From: Streptomyces sp. YIM 121038
GTDB lineage: Bacteria; Actinomycetota; Actinomycetes; Streptomycetales; Streptomycetaceae
Length of the DNA: 64,000 nt
Assembly (NCBI RefSeq): GCF_006088715.1
Contig: NZ_CP030771.1
Coordinates: forward strand, 372,001 to 436,000
Reading direction: 5' to 3'
Part shown: piece after piece, positions 14,907 to 24,281 of the stretch
Position numbering within the stretch: the stretch's first letter is position 1
How the letters are laid out: each line of letters opens with the position of its first letter
The notes under the pieces: generated by a model
What the model saw: the letters and a program-made list of their open reading frames with translations, nothing else
The model's database searches: none
Told to the model about the DNA's origin: nothing
Translations under genes and position numbers: made by a program

Positions 14907-15426
14907 CGTTGCCCATTCCCCCTGGTCGTGTACATGTCTGGTCGGGGGTGAATGTAGCGGCCACAGGGGAAGTGGCGTGAGGCCGGAACTGGCCACCGCA
15001 TCACGAGGCTTGTTCCGCCCCTGACGCAGACCGTGGCCGGGCCGGGCCGGTTCGATCCCCGATGAACCCGTACGCCACTGGACATGAGGCATCACCCTGC
15101 AAAACGCACCAGGCACCTGGCTCGCGGCGGTGGCCGCACTCGCCCTGTGCGCTGGACGCCCCACCGGCCGCCGCCCGCCGCCCGCCGCCGTCGGGCGGCC
15201 GACCGGCCGGGGGACCGCGGCTTCGCCACGTCCCCGCACGCCCCCCCTGCGGACCCCGAGCGCGCTCCCCCACCGACACGTTTCGCTCGCGCCCAGCCCG
15301 GTACCCCGTCTGCGGCCACAGCGTGCGGAGCGGCTCGGGGTGGCCAAGAATGGAGAGCGCTGTGACCAGATTCCCGGGCGTCCCGGCACTGACCCGTCCT
15401 CGGCCCGCGTCTTCCTGGGAGTCCGT
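14907..15426. other. Intergenic region upstream of the formate dehydrogenase operon
   Basis: Divergent control region between the secreted-protein gene and the formate dehydrogenase operon. It is very GC-rich with Pro/Arg-coding shadow frames. I see no convincing gene, dyad or riboswitch. A GGGAG ribosome site precedes ATG 15427. Confidence 0.4.
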
Positions 15427-18400
15427 ATGGGTGTCACCGACCGATTTCGCGCCTGGCCCGTCTACCGGCAGCTGACGGGGGGCGACCGTTCGGGCCGAGG
15501 CAGCGCTGCCGTGTCGGAGCGGACCGCCGGGCTGCGGTCGCGTACCGAGACGGCGGAGCGGGTGACCCAGTCCATCTGCCCGTACTGCGGCGTCGGCTGC
15601 GGCCAGCAGGTGTACGTCAAGGACGACAAGGTCGTGCAGATCGAGGGGGACCCCGACTCCCCCGTGAGCCGCGGCCGACTGTGCCCGAAGGGCTCCGCGA
15701 CGCTACAGCTGACCACCGGGGCGGCCCGCCGCCACCAGGTGCTCCACCGGCGCCCCCACGGCACCGAGTGGGAGCCGCTCGACCTCGACACGGCCATGGA
15801 CATGGTGGCCGACCGGGTCGTCGCGACCCGCCGCGCCACCTGGGAGTGGGAGCGGGACGGCGTGCGCACGGCCCGCACCATGGGCATCGCGAGCCTGGGC
15901 GGGGCCACGCTCGACAACGAGGAGAACTACCTGATCAAGAAGCTCCTCACCGGCCTCGGGGTCGTACAGGTGGAGAACCAGGCCCGGGTGTGCCACAGCT
16001 CCACGGTCGCCGGTCTCGGCGCGTCCTTCGGCCGCGGCGGCGCCACCACCTTCATGCAGGACCAGCAGCACTCCGACTGCATCGTCATCCAGGGCTCGAA
16101 CTACGCCGAAGCGCATCCGGTGGGCTTCCAGTGGGTGATGGAGGCCAAGGCCCGCGGCGCGACCGTCATCCATGTGGACCCCCGCTACACGCGCACGAGC
16201 GCGCTCGCCGATCTGTACGTGCCGCTGCGGGCGGGGAGCGACATCGCCTTCCTCGGCGGGATCGTCAACCACGTCCTGACCGAGGAGAAGTACTTCCGCG
16301 AGTACGTCCTGCACTACACCAACGCCGCCACGCTGGTGAGCGAGGACTTCCGCGACACCGAGGACCTGGACGGCGTCTTCTCCGGCCTGGACGAGGACAG
16401 GCGCCACTACGACCAGCACAGCTGGCAGTACGAGGGCGTGCAGGTACAGCAGCCGACCGGTGAGGTCGACGAGCAGTACCACGACCGTGTGCACGCCGCG
16501 GGCGGCGCGGAGACCCACGGCTCCGGCGGCGCCCCCACCGCGCCGGACGCGCCCCGCGACCCGACGCTCCAGCACCCGCGCTGTGTGTTCCAGGTGCTCA
16601 GGCGCCACTTCGCCCGCTACACGCCCGACCTGGTGGAGAGCGTGTGCGGGGTGCCGCGCGAGACGTTCCTGCGGGTGTGTGACGCGCTGACCGACAACTC
16701 GGGCCCGGACCGCACCAGTTGCTTCGTCTACGCGGTCGGCTGGACCCAGCACACCACCGGTTCGCAGTACATCCGCACCGCGAGCATCCTCCAGCTCCTC
16801 CTCGGCAACATCGGACGGCCCGGCGGCGGGATCCAGGCGCTGCGCGGCCATGCGTCCATCCAGGGGTCCAGCGACATCCCGACCCTGTTCAACCTGTTGC
16901 CCGGCTATCTGCCGATGCCCCACGCCCACCAGCACCTGGACCTCGACGGCTTCATCGCGTCCTCGCGCACGGAGAAGGGCTTCTGGGCGGACATGCGGGC
17001 GTACTTCGTGAGCCTGCTGAAGGCCTACTACGGGGACGCCGCGCGGGCCGAGAACGACTTCTGCTTCGACCACCTCCCCCGGATCACCGGCTCGCACTCC
17101 ACCTACGACACGGTCCTTGCCCAGCTCGACGGCGTCTGCAAGGGCTACTTCCTGATGGGGGAGAACCCGGCGGTCGGCTCGGCCAACACCCGTCTGCAGC
17201 GCCTGGGCATGGCCGAGCTCGACTGGCTCGTGGTCCGTGACTTCTCCCTCATCGAGTCGGCCACCTGGTGGCAGGACGGGCCGGAGATCGAGAGCGGCGA
17301 GCTGCGTACGCGGGACATCGGCACGGAGGTGTTCTTCTTCCCGGCCGCGGCCCACACCGAGAAGTCCGGTTCCTTCACCAACACCAACCGGTGGGTCCAG
17401 TGGCACCACGCGGCCGTGGAGCCCGAGGGCGACGCCCGGAGCGACCTGTGGTTCACGTACCACCTGGGCCGCCGCGTCCGCGAGAAGCTGGCGGGTTCCG
17501 ACGACCCGATGGACCGTCCCGTCCTCGACCTCGCCTGGGACTATCCCGTGGCCGGACCGCTGGACGAACCCGTCGCCGACGCGGTGCTCGCCGAGATCAA
17601 CGGCCATGGCCCGGACGGTGCTCCGCTGTCCGCGTACACGGAGCTGAGGGACGACGGCTCGACGCGCTGCGGCTGCTGGATCTACTGCGGGGTGTACGCC
17701 GACGGCGTCAACCAGGCGGCCCGCAAGCGGCCGCAGGCCGAGCAGGACTGGGTGGCCGCGCAGTGGGCCTGGTCCTGGCCCGCCAACCGCCGCATCCTCT
17801 ACAACCGGGCCTCGGCCGCCCCCGACGGCACGCCGTGGAGCGAGCGGAAGGCCTGCGTGTGCTGGGACCCGGAGGCCGGCCGGTGGACCGGCCACGACGT
17901 CCCGGACTTCGTCCCGGACCGCCCGCCCGGTCACGTACCGGACGAGGGCGCCACGGGCGCGGACGCCCTGCGCGGCGACGATCCCTTCATCATGCAGGCG
18001 GACGGCAAGGGCTGGCTGTACGCGCCCGCGGGCCTGGAGGACGGCCCCCTGCCCACCCACTACGAACCCCAGGACTCGCCCTTCGACAACGCGCTGTACC
18101 CACGGACGCCTCGCTCCCCTGTGCGGCAGCTCCTGTCGCGTGACGGCAACCGCTACCACCCCAGCGGCAGCGCCCCGGGCGCGGACGTCTACCCGTACGT
18201 CGTCACCACCCACCGCCTGACCGAGCACTTCACGGCCGGTGGCATGAGCCGCTGGTCGCCGTATCTGGCCGAGCTGCAGCCGGAGTTGTTCTGTGAGGTC
18301 TCCCCCGCGCTCGCCGCCGAGCGCGGTCTGGAGCACGGGGGCTGGGCGACGCTCGTCACCGCCCGCAACGCCATCGAGGCGCGCGTCCTGGTCACCGGAC

Positions 18401-18672
18401 GCATGCGTCCGCTGACGGTCCAGGGCCGCACCGTCCACCAGATCGGCCTGCCCTTCCACTGGGGTCCCAACGGCGTGGTCACCGGCGACGCCGCCAACGA
18501 ACTCGTCGCCATGGCCCTCGACCCCAACGCGCACATCCAGGAGGACAAGGCGCTCACGGCCGACATCCGCCCCGGCCGCCGCCCCCGCGGGCCCGCGCTG
18601 CCGCGTCTGGTCGCCGACTACCGCCGCCGCGCGGGCATCAGTGACACCACCGGAACGGAGCCCCGGACATGA
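15427..18672 (+). CDS. fdh: Formate dehydrogenase catalytic subunit, molybdopterin, cysteine type
   Basis: A 1081-residue member of the FdnG/FdoG class of bis-MGD oxidoreductases, which oxidise formate to CO2. The [4Fe-4S] ligands are C51, C54, C58 and C86 (CPYCGVGCG...LCPKGS). The active-site motif reads NQARVCHSSTVAGLGASFGR, with Cys189 where E. coli FdnG has selenocysteine and His190 next to it. The molybdopterin-binding tail includes HFTAGGMSRWSPYLAELQPE and GLPFHWGPNGVVTGDAANEL. No twin-arginine signal is evident at the N-terminus, so the enzyme may face the cytoplasm, unlike FdnG. The TGA overlaps the next ATG (ATGA). ATG 15427 has a GGGAG site. This is the first gene of a tightly packed operon. 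Confidence 0.93.
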   Translation: MGVTDRFRAWPVYRQLTGGDRSGRGSAAVSERTAGLRSRTETAERVTQSICPYCGVGCGQQVYVKDDKVVQIEGDPDSPVSRGRLCPKGSATLQLTTGAARRHQVLHRRPHGTEWEPLDLDTAMDMVADRVVATRRATWEWERDGVRTARTMGIASLGGATLDNEENYLIKKLLTGLGVVQVENQARVCHSSTVAGLGASFGRGGATTFMQDQQHSDCIVIQGSNYAEAHPVGFQWVMEAKARGATVIHVDPRYTRTSALADLYVPLRAGSDIAFLGGIVNHVLTEEKYFREYVLHYTNAATLVSEDFRDTEDLDGVFSGLDEDRRHYDQHSWQYEGVQVQQPTGEVDEQYHDRVHAAGGAETHGSGGAPTAPDAPRDPTLQHPRCVFQVLRRHFARYTPDLVESVCGVPRETFLRVCDALTDNSGPDRTSCFVYAVGWTQHTTGSQYIRTASILQLLLGNIGRPGGGIQALRGHASIQGSSDIPTLFNLLPGYLPMPHAHQHLDLDGFIASSRTEKGFWADMRAYFVSLLKAYYGDAARAENDFCFDHLPRITGSHSTYDTVLAQLDGVCKGYFLMGENPAVGSANTRLQRLGMAELDWLVVRDFSLIESATWWQDGPEIESGELRTRDIGTEVFFFPAAAHTEKSGSFTNTNRWVQWHHAAVEPEGDARSDLWFTYHLGRRVREKLAGSDDPMDRPVLDLAWDYPVAGPLDEPVADAVLAEINGHGPDGAPLSAYTELRDDGSTRCGCWIYCGVYADGVNQAARKRPQAEQDWVAAQWAWSWPANRRILYNRASAAPDGTPWSERKACVCWDPEAGRWTGHDVPDFVPDRPPGHVPDEGATGADALRGDDPFIMQADGKGWLYAPAGLEDGPLPTHYEPQDSPFDNALYPRTPRSPVRQLLSRDGNRYHPSGSAPGADVYPYVVTTHRLTEHFTAGGMSRWSPYLAELQPELFCEVSPALAAERGLEHGGWATLVTARNAIEARVLVTGRMRPLTVQGRTVHQIGLPFHWGPNGVVTGDAANELVAMALDPNAHIQEDKALTADIRPGRRPRGPALPRLVADYRRRAGISDTTGTEPRT

Positions 18673-19622
18673 GCGAGGAAAGGGTCGGGTTCTTCACCGA
18701 CACGTCCGTGTGCATCGGATGCAAGGCCTGCGAGGTGGCGTGCAAGGAGTGGAACGCCCTTCCCGAGGACGGCCTGTCCCTCACCGGCATGTCGTACGAC
18801 AACACGCAGGCGCTCGGCGCGTCCAGCTGGCGGCACGTCGCCTTCATCGAGCAGGCCGCCGCGCCGCGGGGGCGCACGCGGCTCCCCCTGGTCGAGGCCG
18901 ATTCCGCGAAGGGGCCCGCGCCTGGACCTTCCGGAGCCACGTCCCCCGGACCTTCCGGGACGGCGTCCCCCGGACCTTCCGGGACGGCGTCCTCCGAACC
19001 TTCCGGGACGGCGTCCTCCGAACCTTCAGAGGCGGCGTCCTCCACGGACATGCGCTGGCTGATGTCGTCGGACGTCTGCAAGCACTGCACGCACGCCGCC
19101 TGCCTCGACGTGTGCCCGACCGGTTCGCTGTTCCGCACCGAGTTCGGGACGGTGGTGGTCCAGGAGGACATCTGCAACGGCTGCGGCTACTGCGTGCCCG
19201 CCTGCCCCTACGGCGTCATCGAGCAGCGACCCCACGACGGGCGCGCCTTCAAGTGCACCCTGTGCTACGACCGCCTGGGCGCGGGCCAGGAGCCCGCGTG
19301 CGCAAAGGCCTGCCCCACCGAGTCGATCCGGTTCGGGCCTCTCGACGAGCTGCGGGAGCGGGCCGCGCTGCGCGTCGACGAGCTGCACGAGGCGGGCGTG
19401 GACGGCGCTCGCCTCTACGGTCACGACCCCGAGGACGGTGTGGGCGGGGGCGGCGCGTTCTTCCTGCTCCTGGACCGGCCCGAGGTGTACGGGCTGCCGC
19501 CGGACCCCGTGGTCACGACCCGGGACCTGCCCGCCATGTGGAAGCACGCGGCCGGGGCCGCGCTGTCGCTCCTGGGCGGCGTGGCGGCGGCGTTCGCGCT
19601 CGTCGGCAGGAGGCGGCCGTGA
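18669..19622 (+). CDS. Formate dehydrogenase iron-sulfur (beta) subunit with internal octapeptide repeats
   Basis: Electron-transfer subunit of 317 residues, FdnH-like. Four ferredoxin-type Cys clusters are visible: CIGCKACEVACKEWN from C15, VCKHCTHAACLDVCPTG, ICNGCGYCVPACPYG, and KCTLCYDRLG...CAKACP. A C-terminal hydrophobic helix (AAGAALSLLGGVAAAFALVG) anchors it in the membrane. Between the first and second clusters, residues 87-126 are a Pro/Ser/Gly repeat (PSGTASPG type) absent from E. coli FdnH and encoded by a 24-bp tandem repeat. It passes electrons from the catalytic subunit to the membrane partner. It overlaps both neighbours by 4 bp. Confidence 0.93.
   Translation: MSEERVGFFTDTSVCIGCKACEVACKEWNALPEDGLSLTGMSYDNTQALGASSWRHVAFIEQAAAPRGRTRLPLVEADSAKGPAPGPSGATSPGPSGTASPGPSGTASSEPSGTASSEPSEAASSTDMRWLMSSDVCKHCTHAACLDVCPTGSLFRTEFGTVVVQEDICNGCGYCVPACPYGVIEQRPHDGRAFKCTLCYDRLGAGQEPACAKACPTESIRFGPLDELRERAALRVDELHEAGVDGARLYGHDPEDGVGGGGAFFLLLDRPEVYGLPPDPVVTTRDLPAMWKHAAGAALSLLGGVAAAFALVGRRRP
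18927..19046 (+). repeat. 24-bp tandem repeat inside the Fe-S subunit gene (5 copies)
   Basis: Five consecutive 24-bp units begin at 18927, 18951, 18975, 18999 and 19023, most starting CCTTCCGGGACGGCGTC. They stay in frame and encode an eight-residue Pro-Ser-Gly-Thr-Ala-Ser repeat. Units 3 and 4 are identical, which suggests recent slippage. Confidence 0.85.
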
Positions 19623-20575
19623 CGTCCGGGAAGCCCGCGGTGGGCGGGCGCCGCCGAGGGCGCCGTGGCGAACAGCTCATGGTGCCCGAGGCCGAGTTCG
19701 ACTCCTACTACGGCCGCCCCGTCATCAAGGCGCCCTCGTGGGCGGCTCCCGACATCGCGGGGTACTTCTTCTTCGGCGGCCTGGCCGGTGCGGGCTCCGT
19801 GTTCGCCGCGGCCGCCCAGCTCACCGGGCGCCCGCGCACGGCGACCGCGCTGAAGGTCTCCTCGCTGGCCGGTGTCTCCCTCTCCGTCGCCGCGCTCATC
19901 CACGACCTGGGCCGGCCGGCCCGCTTCGCGCACATGCTGAGGGTCTTCAAACCCACCTCGCCGATGAGCATGGGCTCCTGGCTGCTGAGCGTGTACGGCC
20001 CCGCCGCGGGAGCGGCCGCGGCCAGTGCCGTCACCCGGCGGCTGCCCGGGGCCGGGGCCGTGGCCACGGGAGCGGCGGCCCTGCTCGGGCCGGCCGTCGC
20101 CGCGTACACCGGCGTCCTGGCCGCGGACACTGCGGTGCCCGCGTGGCACGGCGCCCATCGCGAACTGCCCTACCTCTTCACCGCGTCGGCGGCGGCCGCT
20201 GCCGCCGGTATGGCCCTCGTCGTGGGTCCCGTGCGGGAGAACGCCCCCGCACGCCGCGCCGCCGGGCTCGCCGCGCTCGCGGACACCGTGGTCGTCAAGG
20301 CGGCCGAGCGGCGTCTCGGCGTCGTCGCCGAGACGTACCGGCGGGGCCGGGCGGGCGTCCTGCTGCGGACGGCGCGGGGGCTCACGGTCGCCGGGGCCGC
20401 GGGCGCCGCCTTCGCGGGCGGCCGGCGGCCCGTCGCGATCGCCTCCGGCCTGGCGCTGCTCGCGGGCTCCGCGTGCACGCGGTTCGGGGTGTTCGAGGCC
20501 GGGATGGCCTCGGCCCTCGACCCGAAGTACACGGTGGAGCCACAACGCGCCCGCCTGGAGCGGCGCGCGCCATGA
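19619..20575 (+). CDS. nrfD: NrfD-type membrane subunit (quinone-interacting)
   Basis: Integral membrane protein of 318 residues with about eight hydrophobic helices. APSWAAPDIAGYFFFGGLAG opens the first, followed by SLSVAALIHDLGRPARFAHM with the conserved Asp and Arg of NrfD/PsrC proteins, and SPMSMGSWLLSVYGPAAG. NrfD proteins take electrons from an Fe-S partner and pass them to menaquinone; here it replaces the cytochrome b gamma subunit of E. coli FDH-N. GTG 19619 overlaps the previous stop by 4 bp and is taken as start. The frame is open further upstream, but only antisense or shadow sequence lies there. Confidence 0.9.
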   Translation: MTSGKPAVGGRRRGRRGEQLMVPEAEFDSYYGRPVIKAPSWAAPDIAGYFFFGGLAGAGSVFAAAAQLTGRPRTATALKVSSLAGVSLSVAALIHDLGRPARFAHMLRVFKPTSPMSMGSWLLSVYGPAAGAAAASAVTRRLPGAGAVATGAAALLGPAVAAYTGVLAADTAVPAWHGAHRELPYLFTASAAAAAAGMALVVGPVRENAPARRAAGLAALADTVVVKAAERRLGVVAETYRRGRAGVLLRTARGLTVAGAAGAAFAGGRRPVAIASGLALLAGSACTRFGVFEAGMASALDPKYTVEPQRARLERRAP

Positions 20576-21144
20576 CCACCGCCGTGCCGGACACCGACGC
20601 GCTGTCGGCCCTGATCGTGATCGACATGATCAACATGTACGACCACGAGGACGCCGAGCGGCTCCTGCCCGCGGCGCGGAAGATCGTGCCGGTCGTGACC
20701 GACCTCCTCGCCGCGGCACGGGCCCGTGGCGCCCCGGTGGTGTACGTCAACGACAACTTCGGGCAGTGGCGCTCCCACCACGGCGAAATCGTCGACGCGG
20801 CCCTGGCCGGTCCGCACGCGGACCTCGTCGCGCCGATCGTGCCGGACGACGAGGCGCTGTTCGTGGTGAAGGCACGACACTCGATCTTCTACGAGACTCC
20901 GCTGTCCTATCTGCTGTGGGAGCTGGGAGTGCGCCACGTGATCCTGTGCGGTCAAGTGACCGAGCAGTGCGTGCTGTACTCGGCGCTCGACGCCCACATC
21001 CGGCACCTGGACGTGACGGTCGTCTCCGACGCCGTGGCGTCGATCCATCCCGAACTCGCCGACGCCGCCCTGGAAATGATGCGCACGAACATGGGCGCGC
21101 GCGTCGTCCGTGCTCAGGGCGTCACGTTCGCGGGAGCAGAGTGA
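20572..21144 (+). CDS. Isochorismatase-family cysteine hydrolase
   Basis: A 190-residue alpha/beta hydrolase of the isochorismatase/nicotinamidase family. The catalytic Asp lies in ALIVIDMINMY, the Lys in VVKARHSIFYETPL and the Cys in GQVTEQCVLYSALDAHIR. Members hydrolyse isochorismate, nicotinamide, carbamoyl compounds or related amides. The ATGA overlap with nrfD puts it firmly in the formate dehydrogenase operon. One possible link is release of formate, CO2 or ammonia from a small substrate, but this is speculation. Confidence 0.88.
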   Translation: MTTAVPDTDALSALIVIDMINMYDHEDAERLLPAARKIVPVVTDLLAAARARGAPVVYVNDNFGQWRSHHGEIVDAALAGPHADLVAPIVPDDEALFVVKARHSIFYETPLSYLLWELGVRHVILCGQVTEQCVLYSALDAHIRHLDVTVVSDAVASIHPELADAALEMMRTNMGARVVRAQGVTFAGAE

Positions 21145-21163
21145 GCCGTCTGATGAGGAGCAC

Positions 21164-22126
21164 ATGATGACGCGTTACGGATACTTCCTGGCGAGCGAGG
21201 AGTTCTCGCCCGCGCAGCTGCTCGACCAGGCCCGGTCCGCGGAGCAGGCCGGTTTCGACTGCCTGGCCATCTCCGACCACTACCACCCGTGGATCGACGA
21301 GCAGGGCCAGAGCGCCTTCGTCTGGACCGTGATCGGCGCGCTCGCCCAGGTGACGTCGCTGCCCGTGACCACGTTCGTGACCTGTCCCACCGTGCGGATG
21401 CATCCGGCGGTGAACGCCCAGGCCGCCGCGACCGCAGGTGTGATCACCCAGAACCGCTTCCGGTTCGGCGTGGGCACCGGGGAGGCACTCAACGAGCACG
21501 TCCTGGGTGACGCGTGGCCCGCCGCGGACGTCCGTCTGGAGATGCTCGAAGAAGCCGTGCAGGTCATGCGGAACCTGTTGACCGGGGACGAAGTCACCCA
21601 CCGGGGCCGCCACTACACCGTGGAGAACGCCCGCTTGTACACGGTCCCGGACGAGCCGGTGCCGATCCACGTGTCGGGGTTCGGCCCCAAGGCCGCCGCC
21701 CTGGCCGGGCGGATCGGCGACGGGTTCGTCACGATGACGCCGGACGAGGAGCTGGTCGGCCAGTTCCGCCGTTCGGGAGGCGGTCACAAGCCGGTCCTCG
21801 GCGGCCTCAAGGTGTGCTGGGGCACCGACCGCGAGGAGGCCGTCAAGACGGTGCACCGGATGTGGCCCACCCAGTTCCTGCCCGGCGAGCTCGGGCAGGT
21901 GCTTCCCACCCCCGCCCACTTCGAACAGGCGTCGACCCTCGTCACCCGGGAGTCCGTGGCCGAGGGCACGGTCTGCGGCGACGCCGTGCACGAACACGCC
22001 CGCGCCCTCTCCGCGTACGCCGACGCCGGATTCGACGAGGTGTACGTGGGCCAGATCGGCCCGGAGCAGCAGGGCTTCTTCGACTTCTACCGCAGCGAGG
22101 TGCTGCCGGGGCTGCGCGCGAACTGA
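21164..22126 (+). CDS. LLM-class F420-dependent oxidoreductase
   Basis: A 320-residue TIM-barrel protein of the luciferase-like family. YGYFLASEEFSPAQLLDQAR, FDCLAISDHYHPWIDEQGQS and NRFRFGVGTGEALNEHVLGD match the F420-dependent glucose-6-phosphate dehydrogenase-like subgroup. It should transfer hydride with F420 rather than FMN. GAGGAG lies just upstream of ATG 21164; ATG 21167 is equally possible. It follows the isochorismatase by 20 bp and is probably the last gene of the operon. Confidence 0.9.
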   Translation: MMTRYGYFLASEEFSPAQLLDQARSAEQAGFDCLAISDHYHPWIDEQGQSAFVWTVIGALAQVTSLPVTTFVTCPTVRMHPAVNAQAAATAGVITQNRFRFGVGTGEALNEHVLGDAWPAADVRLEMLEEAVQVMRNLLTGDEVTHRGRHYTVENARLYTVPDEPVPIHVSGFGPKAAALAGRIGDGFVTMTPDEELVGQFRRSGGGHKPVLGGLKVCWGTDREEAVKTVHRMWPTQFLPGELGQVLPTPAHFEQASTLVTRESVAEGTVCGDAVHEHARALSAYADAGFDEVYVGQIGPEQQGFFDFYRSEVLPGLRAN

Positions 22127-22337
22127 GCACGTCGGGCACGACACAGGCGGACCGGACGGCCCGCCGGGTCGGCGCAGACGCGGCAACCACGCCGACCGCC
22201 CTGGTCGTTCGGCCCCTCCCGTGAGGCCGGTACGCCTGTGACACAACGAAGACTGCGCGGACGACCGCCGGTGACTCGGTGCGAGATACAAATGCTTCCG
22301 ACCGCATGACATGCACCGCGCCACTTCTGGGGGAACC

Positions 22338-23030
22338 GTGCAGCACACCCGAGTCACCGCTCTCGCCGCCATCAGCCTCGCCGCCACCCTCTCGCTCACG
22401 GCCTGTGGCGACGACTCCGGCAAGGGCTCTTCCACCAAGGGCTCCCCGTCCTCTTCATCCTCCTCGTCCTCTTCGTCATCGTCATCGTCATCGTCATCGG
22501 AGGGTGGCTCGAAGTCGGAGGGCGGCAAGGGCTCCGGCTCGGAGGCGGGCAGCGCGAAGGCGGGCTCCGGCGGGGACGCCGGGGCGGGGGCAGCCGCGAA
22601 GGGCGCGGCGAAGACCGGCGGCAAGGTCACGTTCTGCAAGACGCGGGACCTGGCCATCGACGCCGCGGACGCCGCGCCCGACGCGGAGTCCGGCAGGATC
22701 GACGTCACCATGGTCAACCGGGGTTCGACCACCTGCTCCGCCACGGGCTTCGCGGGCGTCGACATCAAGGACGCCGACAACACCTCGAACCCCATCGAGC
22801 GCGGCCACGCCCAGCCCCGCATCACCACCTTGAAGCCCGGCGACGCCGCCGTCTTCAACCTCGCCTACACCATCGACCCCAGCGGCGACAGCCTCGCTTC
22901 CCCGACCAACCTCCTGGTGACGCCCCCGAACGAGACCCACAGCGTGAGCCTGAAGTGGCCCGCGGGCGCGGGGGCCATCAAGGGCGCTTACACAGACGTT
23001 CAGGTGTACCCCACCCACACGACCAACTAG
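22338..23030 (+). CDS. DUF4232 lipoprotein with polyserine linker
   Basis: A 230-residue exported lipoprotein. The signal peptide QHTRVTALAAISLAATLSLT ends in the lipobox LTAC, so it is anchored at the outer face of the membrane. A run of 17 Ser residues (22449-22499, mainly TCC/TCG/TCA triplets) and a Gly/Ser/Lys linker connect to a C-terminal beta-sandwich: FCKTRDLAI, VTMVNRGSTTCSATGF, then LKPGDAAVFNLAYTI, as in DUF4232 domains. GTG 22338 with GGGGGAA upstream is preferred over ATG 22311. The function of the family is unknown. Confidence 0.88.
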   Translation: MQHTRVTALAAISLAATLSLTACGDDSGKGSSTKGSPSSSSSSSSSSSSSSSSSEGGSKSEGGKGSGSEAGSAKAGSGGDAGAGAAAKGAAKTGGKVTFCKTRDLAIDAADAAPDAESGRIDVTMVNRGSTTCSATGFAGVDIKDADNTSNPIERGHAQPRITTLKPGDAAVFNLAYTIDPSGDSLASPTNLLVTPPNETHSVSLKWPAGAGAIKGAYTDVQVYPTHTTN

Positions 23031-23183
23031 CAGTGCTTCTTCTGCGTCGCGGCCGTGACTCCCTTCTTCGCGCGAGCCCTTCGAGGCCGCAGTCGAAGGG
23101 GTGGCCGACACTCCCCTTTGCCATGCACATCACAATAGCCCCGCCTCAGGTACGACCGCCGTTCACAGGGTGGTGGCCGGGTG

Positions 23184-24032
23184 TCAGAGCTGAGCGCCTT
23201 CGGCGAAGTCCGTCGTACGGGAGAGCGTCTCCCATGCGCGGATGTCCTCGTCCACGGCCGTGCGCGCGGCGGTGACCAGGCGCAGTGCGTCCGAGCCCAG
23301 GAGGAGGTGGGCGGGTGGCCGCTCGACCGAGGCGATGTGCACGACGGCTTCCCCGGCCTTGGCCGGATTGCCCAGTTGGTTTCCGCTGGCCCTCTGCCGC
23401 GCCGCACGGATGGGGGTGAACAGCTCGTCGTAGTCCGCGATGGAGCGCGCGGCGCGCGTCATGGACCGTCCGGCCCAGTCGGTGCGGAAGGAGCCGGGCT
23501 CGATCGCCGTCACATGGATCCCGAACTGTGCCACCTCCTTGCCGAGCGCCTCCAGAACGCCTTCCAGCGCGAACTTGCTGCCGCAGTAAGCGGACATGCC
23601 GGGCACGGCCATGAGCCCGCCCATGGAGGTGACGGCCATCAGGTGCCCGCGGCGGCGTCGGCGCATGTGGGGCAGCGCCGCCTGCAGGGTGGCCATCGTC
23701 CCGAACACGTTGACCTCGAACTGCCGCCGCACCTCGGCCAGCGGGGTTTCCTCGAAGGTGCCCTCCAGGCCGAACCCCGCGTTGGCGATGACGACGTCCA
23801 GGGGGCCGACGCCCTCTTCCACTTCCGTGACCACCCCGGGGACGGCGTCGTCGTCGGTCACGTCCAGGAGGCGGCCGTGAGCCTGCCCGGGTTTCAGCTC
23901 TTCGAAGGCTCGCAGGTCCTTCTCCGAACGGACGGTTCCGACGACGGTGTGCCCGGCGGACAGGGCGGCCTGGGCGAAGGCGCGCCCAAGGCCCGTACTG
24001 ACGCCGGTGATGAGCCAGTTCCGCTTCTCCAT
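23184..24032 (-). CDS. Short-chain dehydrogenase/reductase
   Basis: Classical SDR of 282 residues. The cofactor motif TGVSTGLGRAFAQAAL sits near residue 9, NAG in VIANAGFG, catalytic Ser in AVTSMGGLMAVPG, and YxxxK in YCGSKFALEGVLEALGKEVA. The substrate is unknown; closest in style to the oxidoreductases annotated as SDR family with a long C-terminal tail. ATG 24032 has GGAGGGG six bases upstream. It is monocistronic and divergent from the glycine-rich protein gene. Confidence 0.92.
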   Translation of the reverse strand: MEKRNWLITGVSTGLGRAFAQAALSAGHTVVGTVRSEKDLRAFEELKPGQAHGRLLDVTDDDAVPGVVTEVEEGVGPLDVVIANAGFGLEGTFEETPLAEVRRQFEVNVFGTMATLQAALPHMRRRRRGHLMAVTSMGGLMAVPGMSAYCGSKFALEGVLEALGKEVAQFGIHVTAIEPGSFRTDWAGRSMTRAARSIADYDELFTPIRAARQRASGNQLGNPAKAGEAVVHIASVERPPAHLLLGSDALRLVTAARTAVDEDIRAWETLSRTTDFAEGAQL

Positions 24033-24281
24033 CGCCCCTCCAGGACGGCCTCGTGAGGATCTGGAGTGCCCATGCTGTCGGCGGGAGGCGGCAGGCTCAA
24101 GGTGGTGCCCCACGTACCGGGTCGTGCGGCCCGTCCGTATACGGGCCCGGTCTCCAGCAGCTGAACCCGGATGGCGGATCTCAGGAGTCTCCTGGGCCTG
24201 CAGGGAGCCTACGGTCGGTGTGTGGCTCGAAAAGCGCAGGTCACCGAGGCCTGGCCAGGTCACGGAGGCTTGGGAGGTTCT

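Noticed and set aside
15703..18534. 943-codon minus-strand open frame opposite the formate dehydrogenase gene
   Set aside because: It is antisense to a clear molybdopterin enzyme; its composition (Val/Arg/Gly-rich) is the usual shadow of high-GC codon bias.
18669..19622. Frameshift in the Fe-S subunit suspected from the Pro/Ser insert
   Set aside because: All four Cys clusters are in one frame and the repeat unit is 24 bp, so the insert is in frame.
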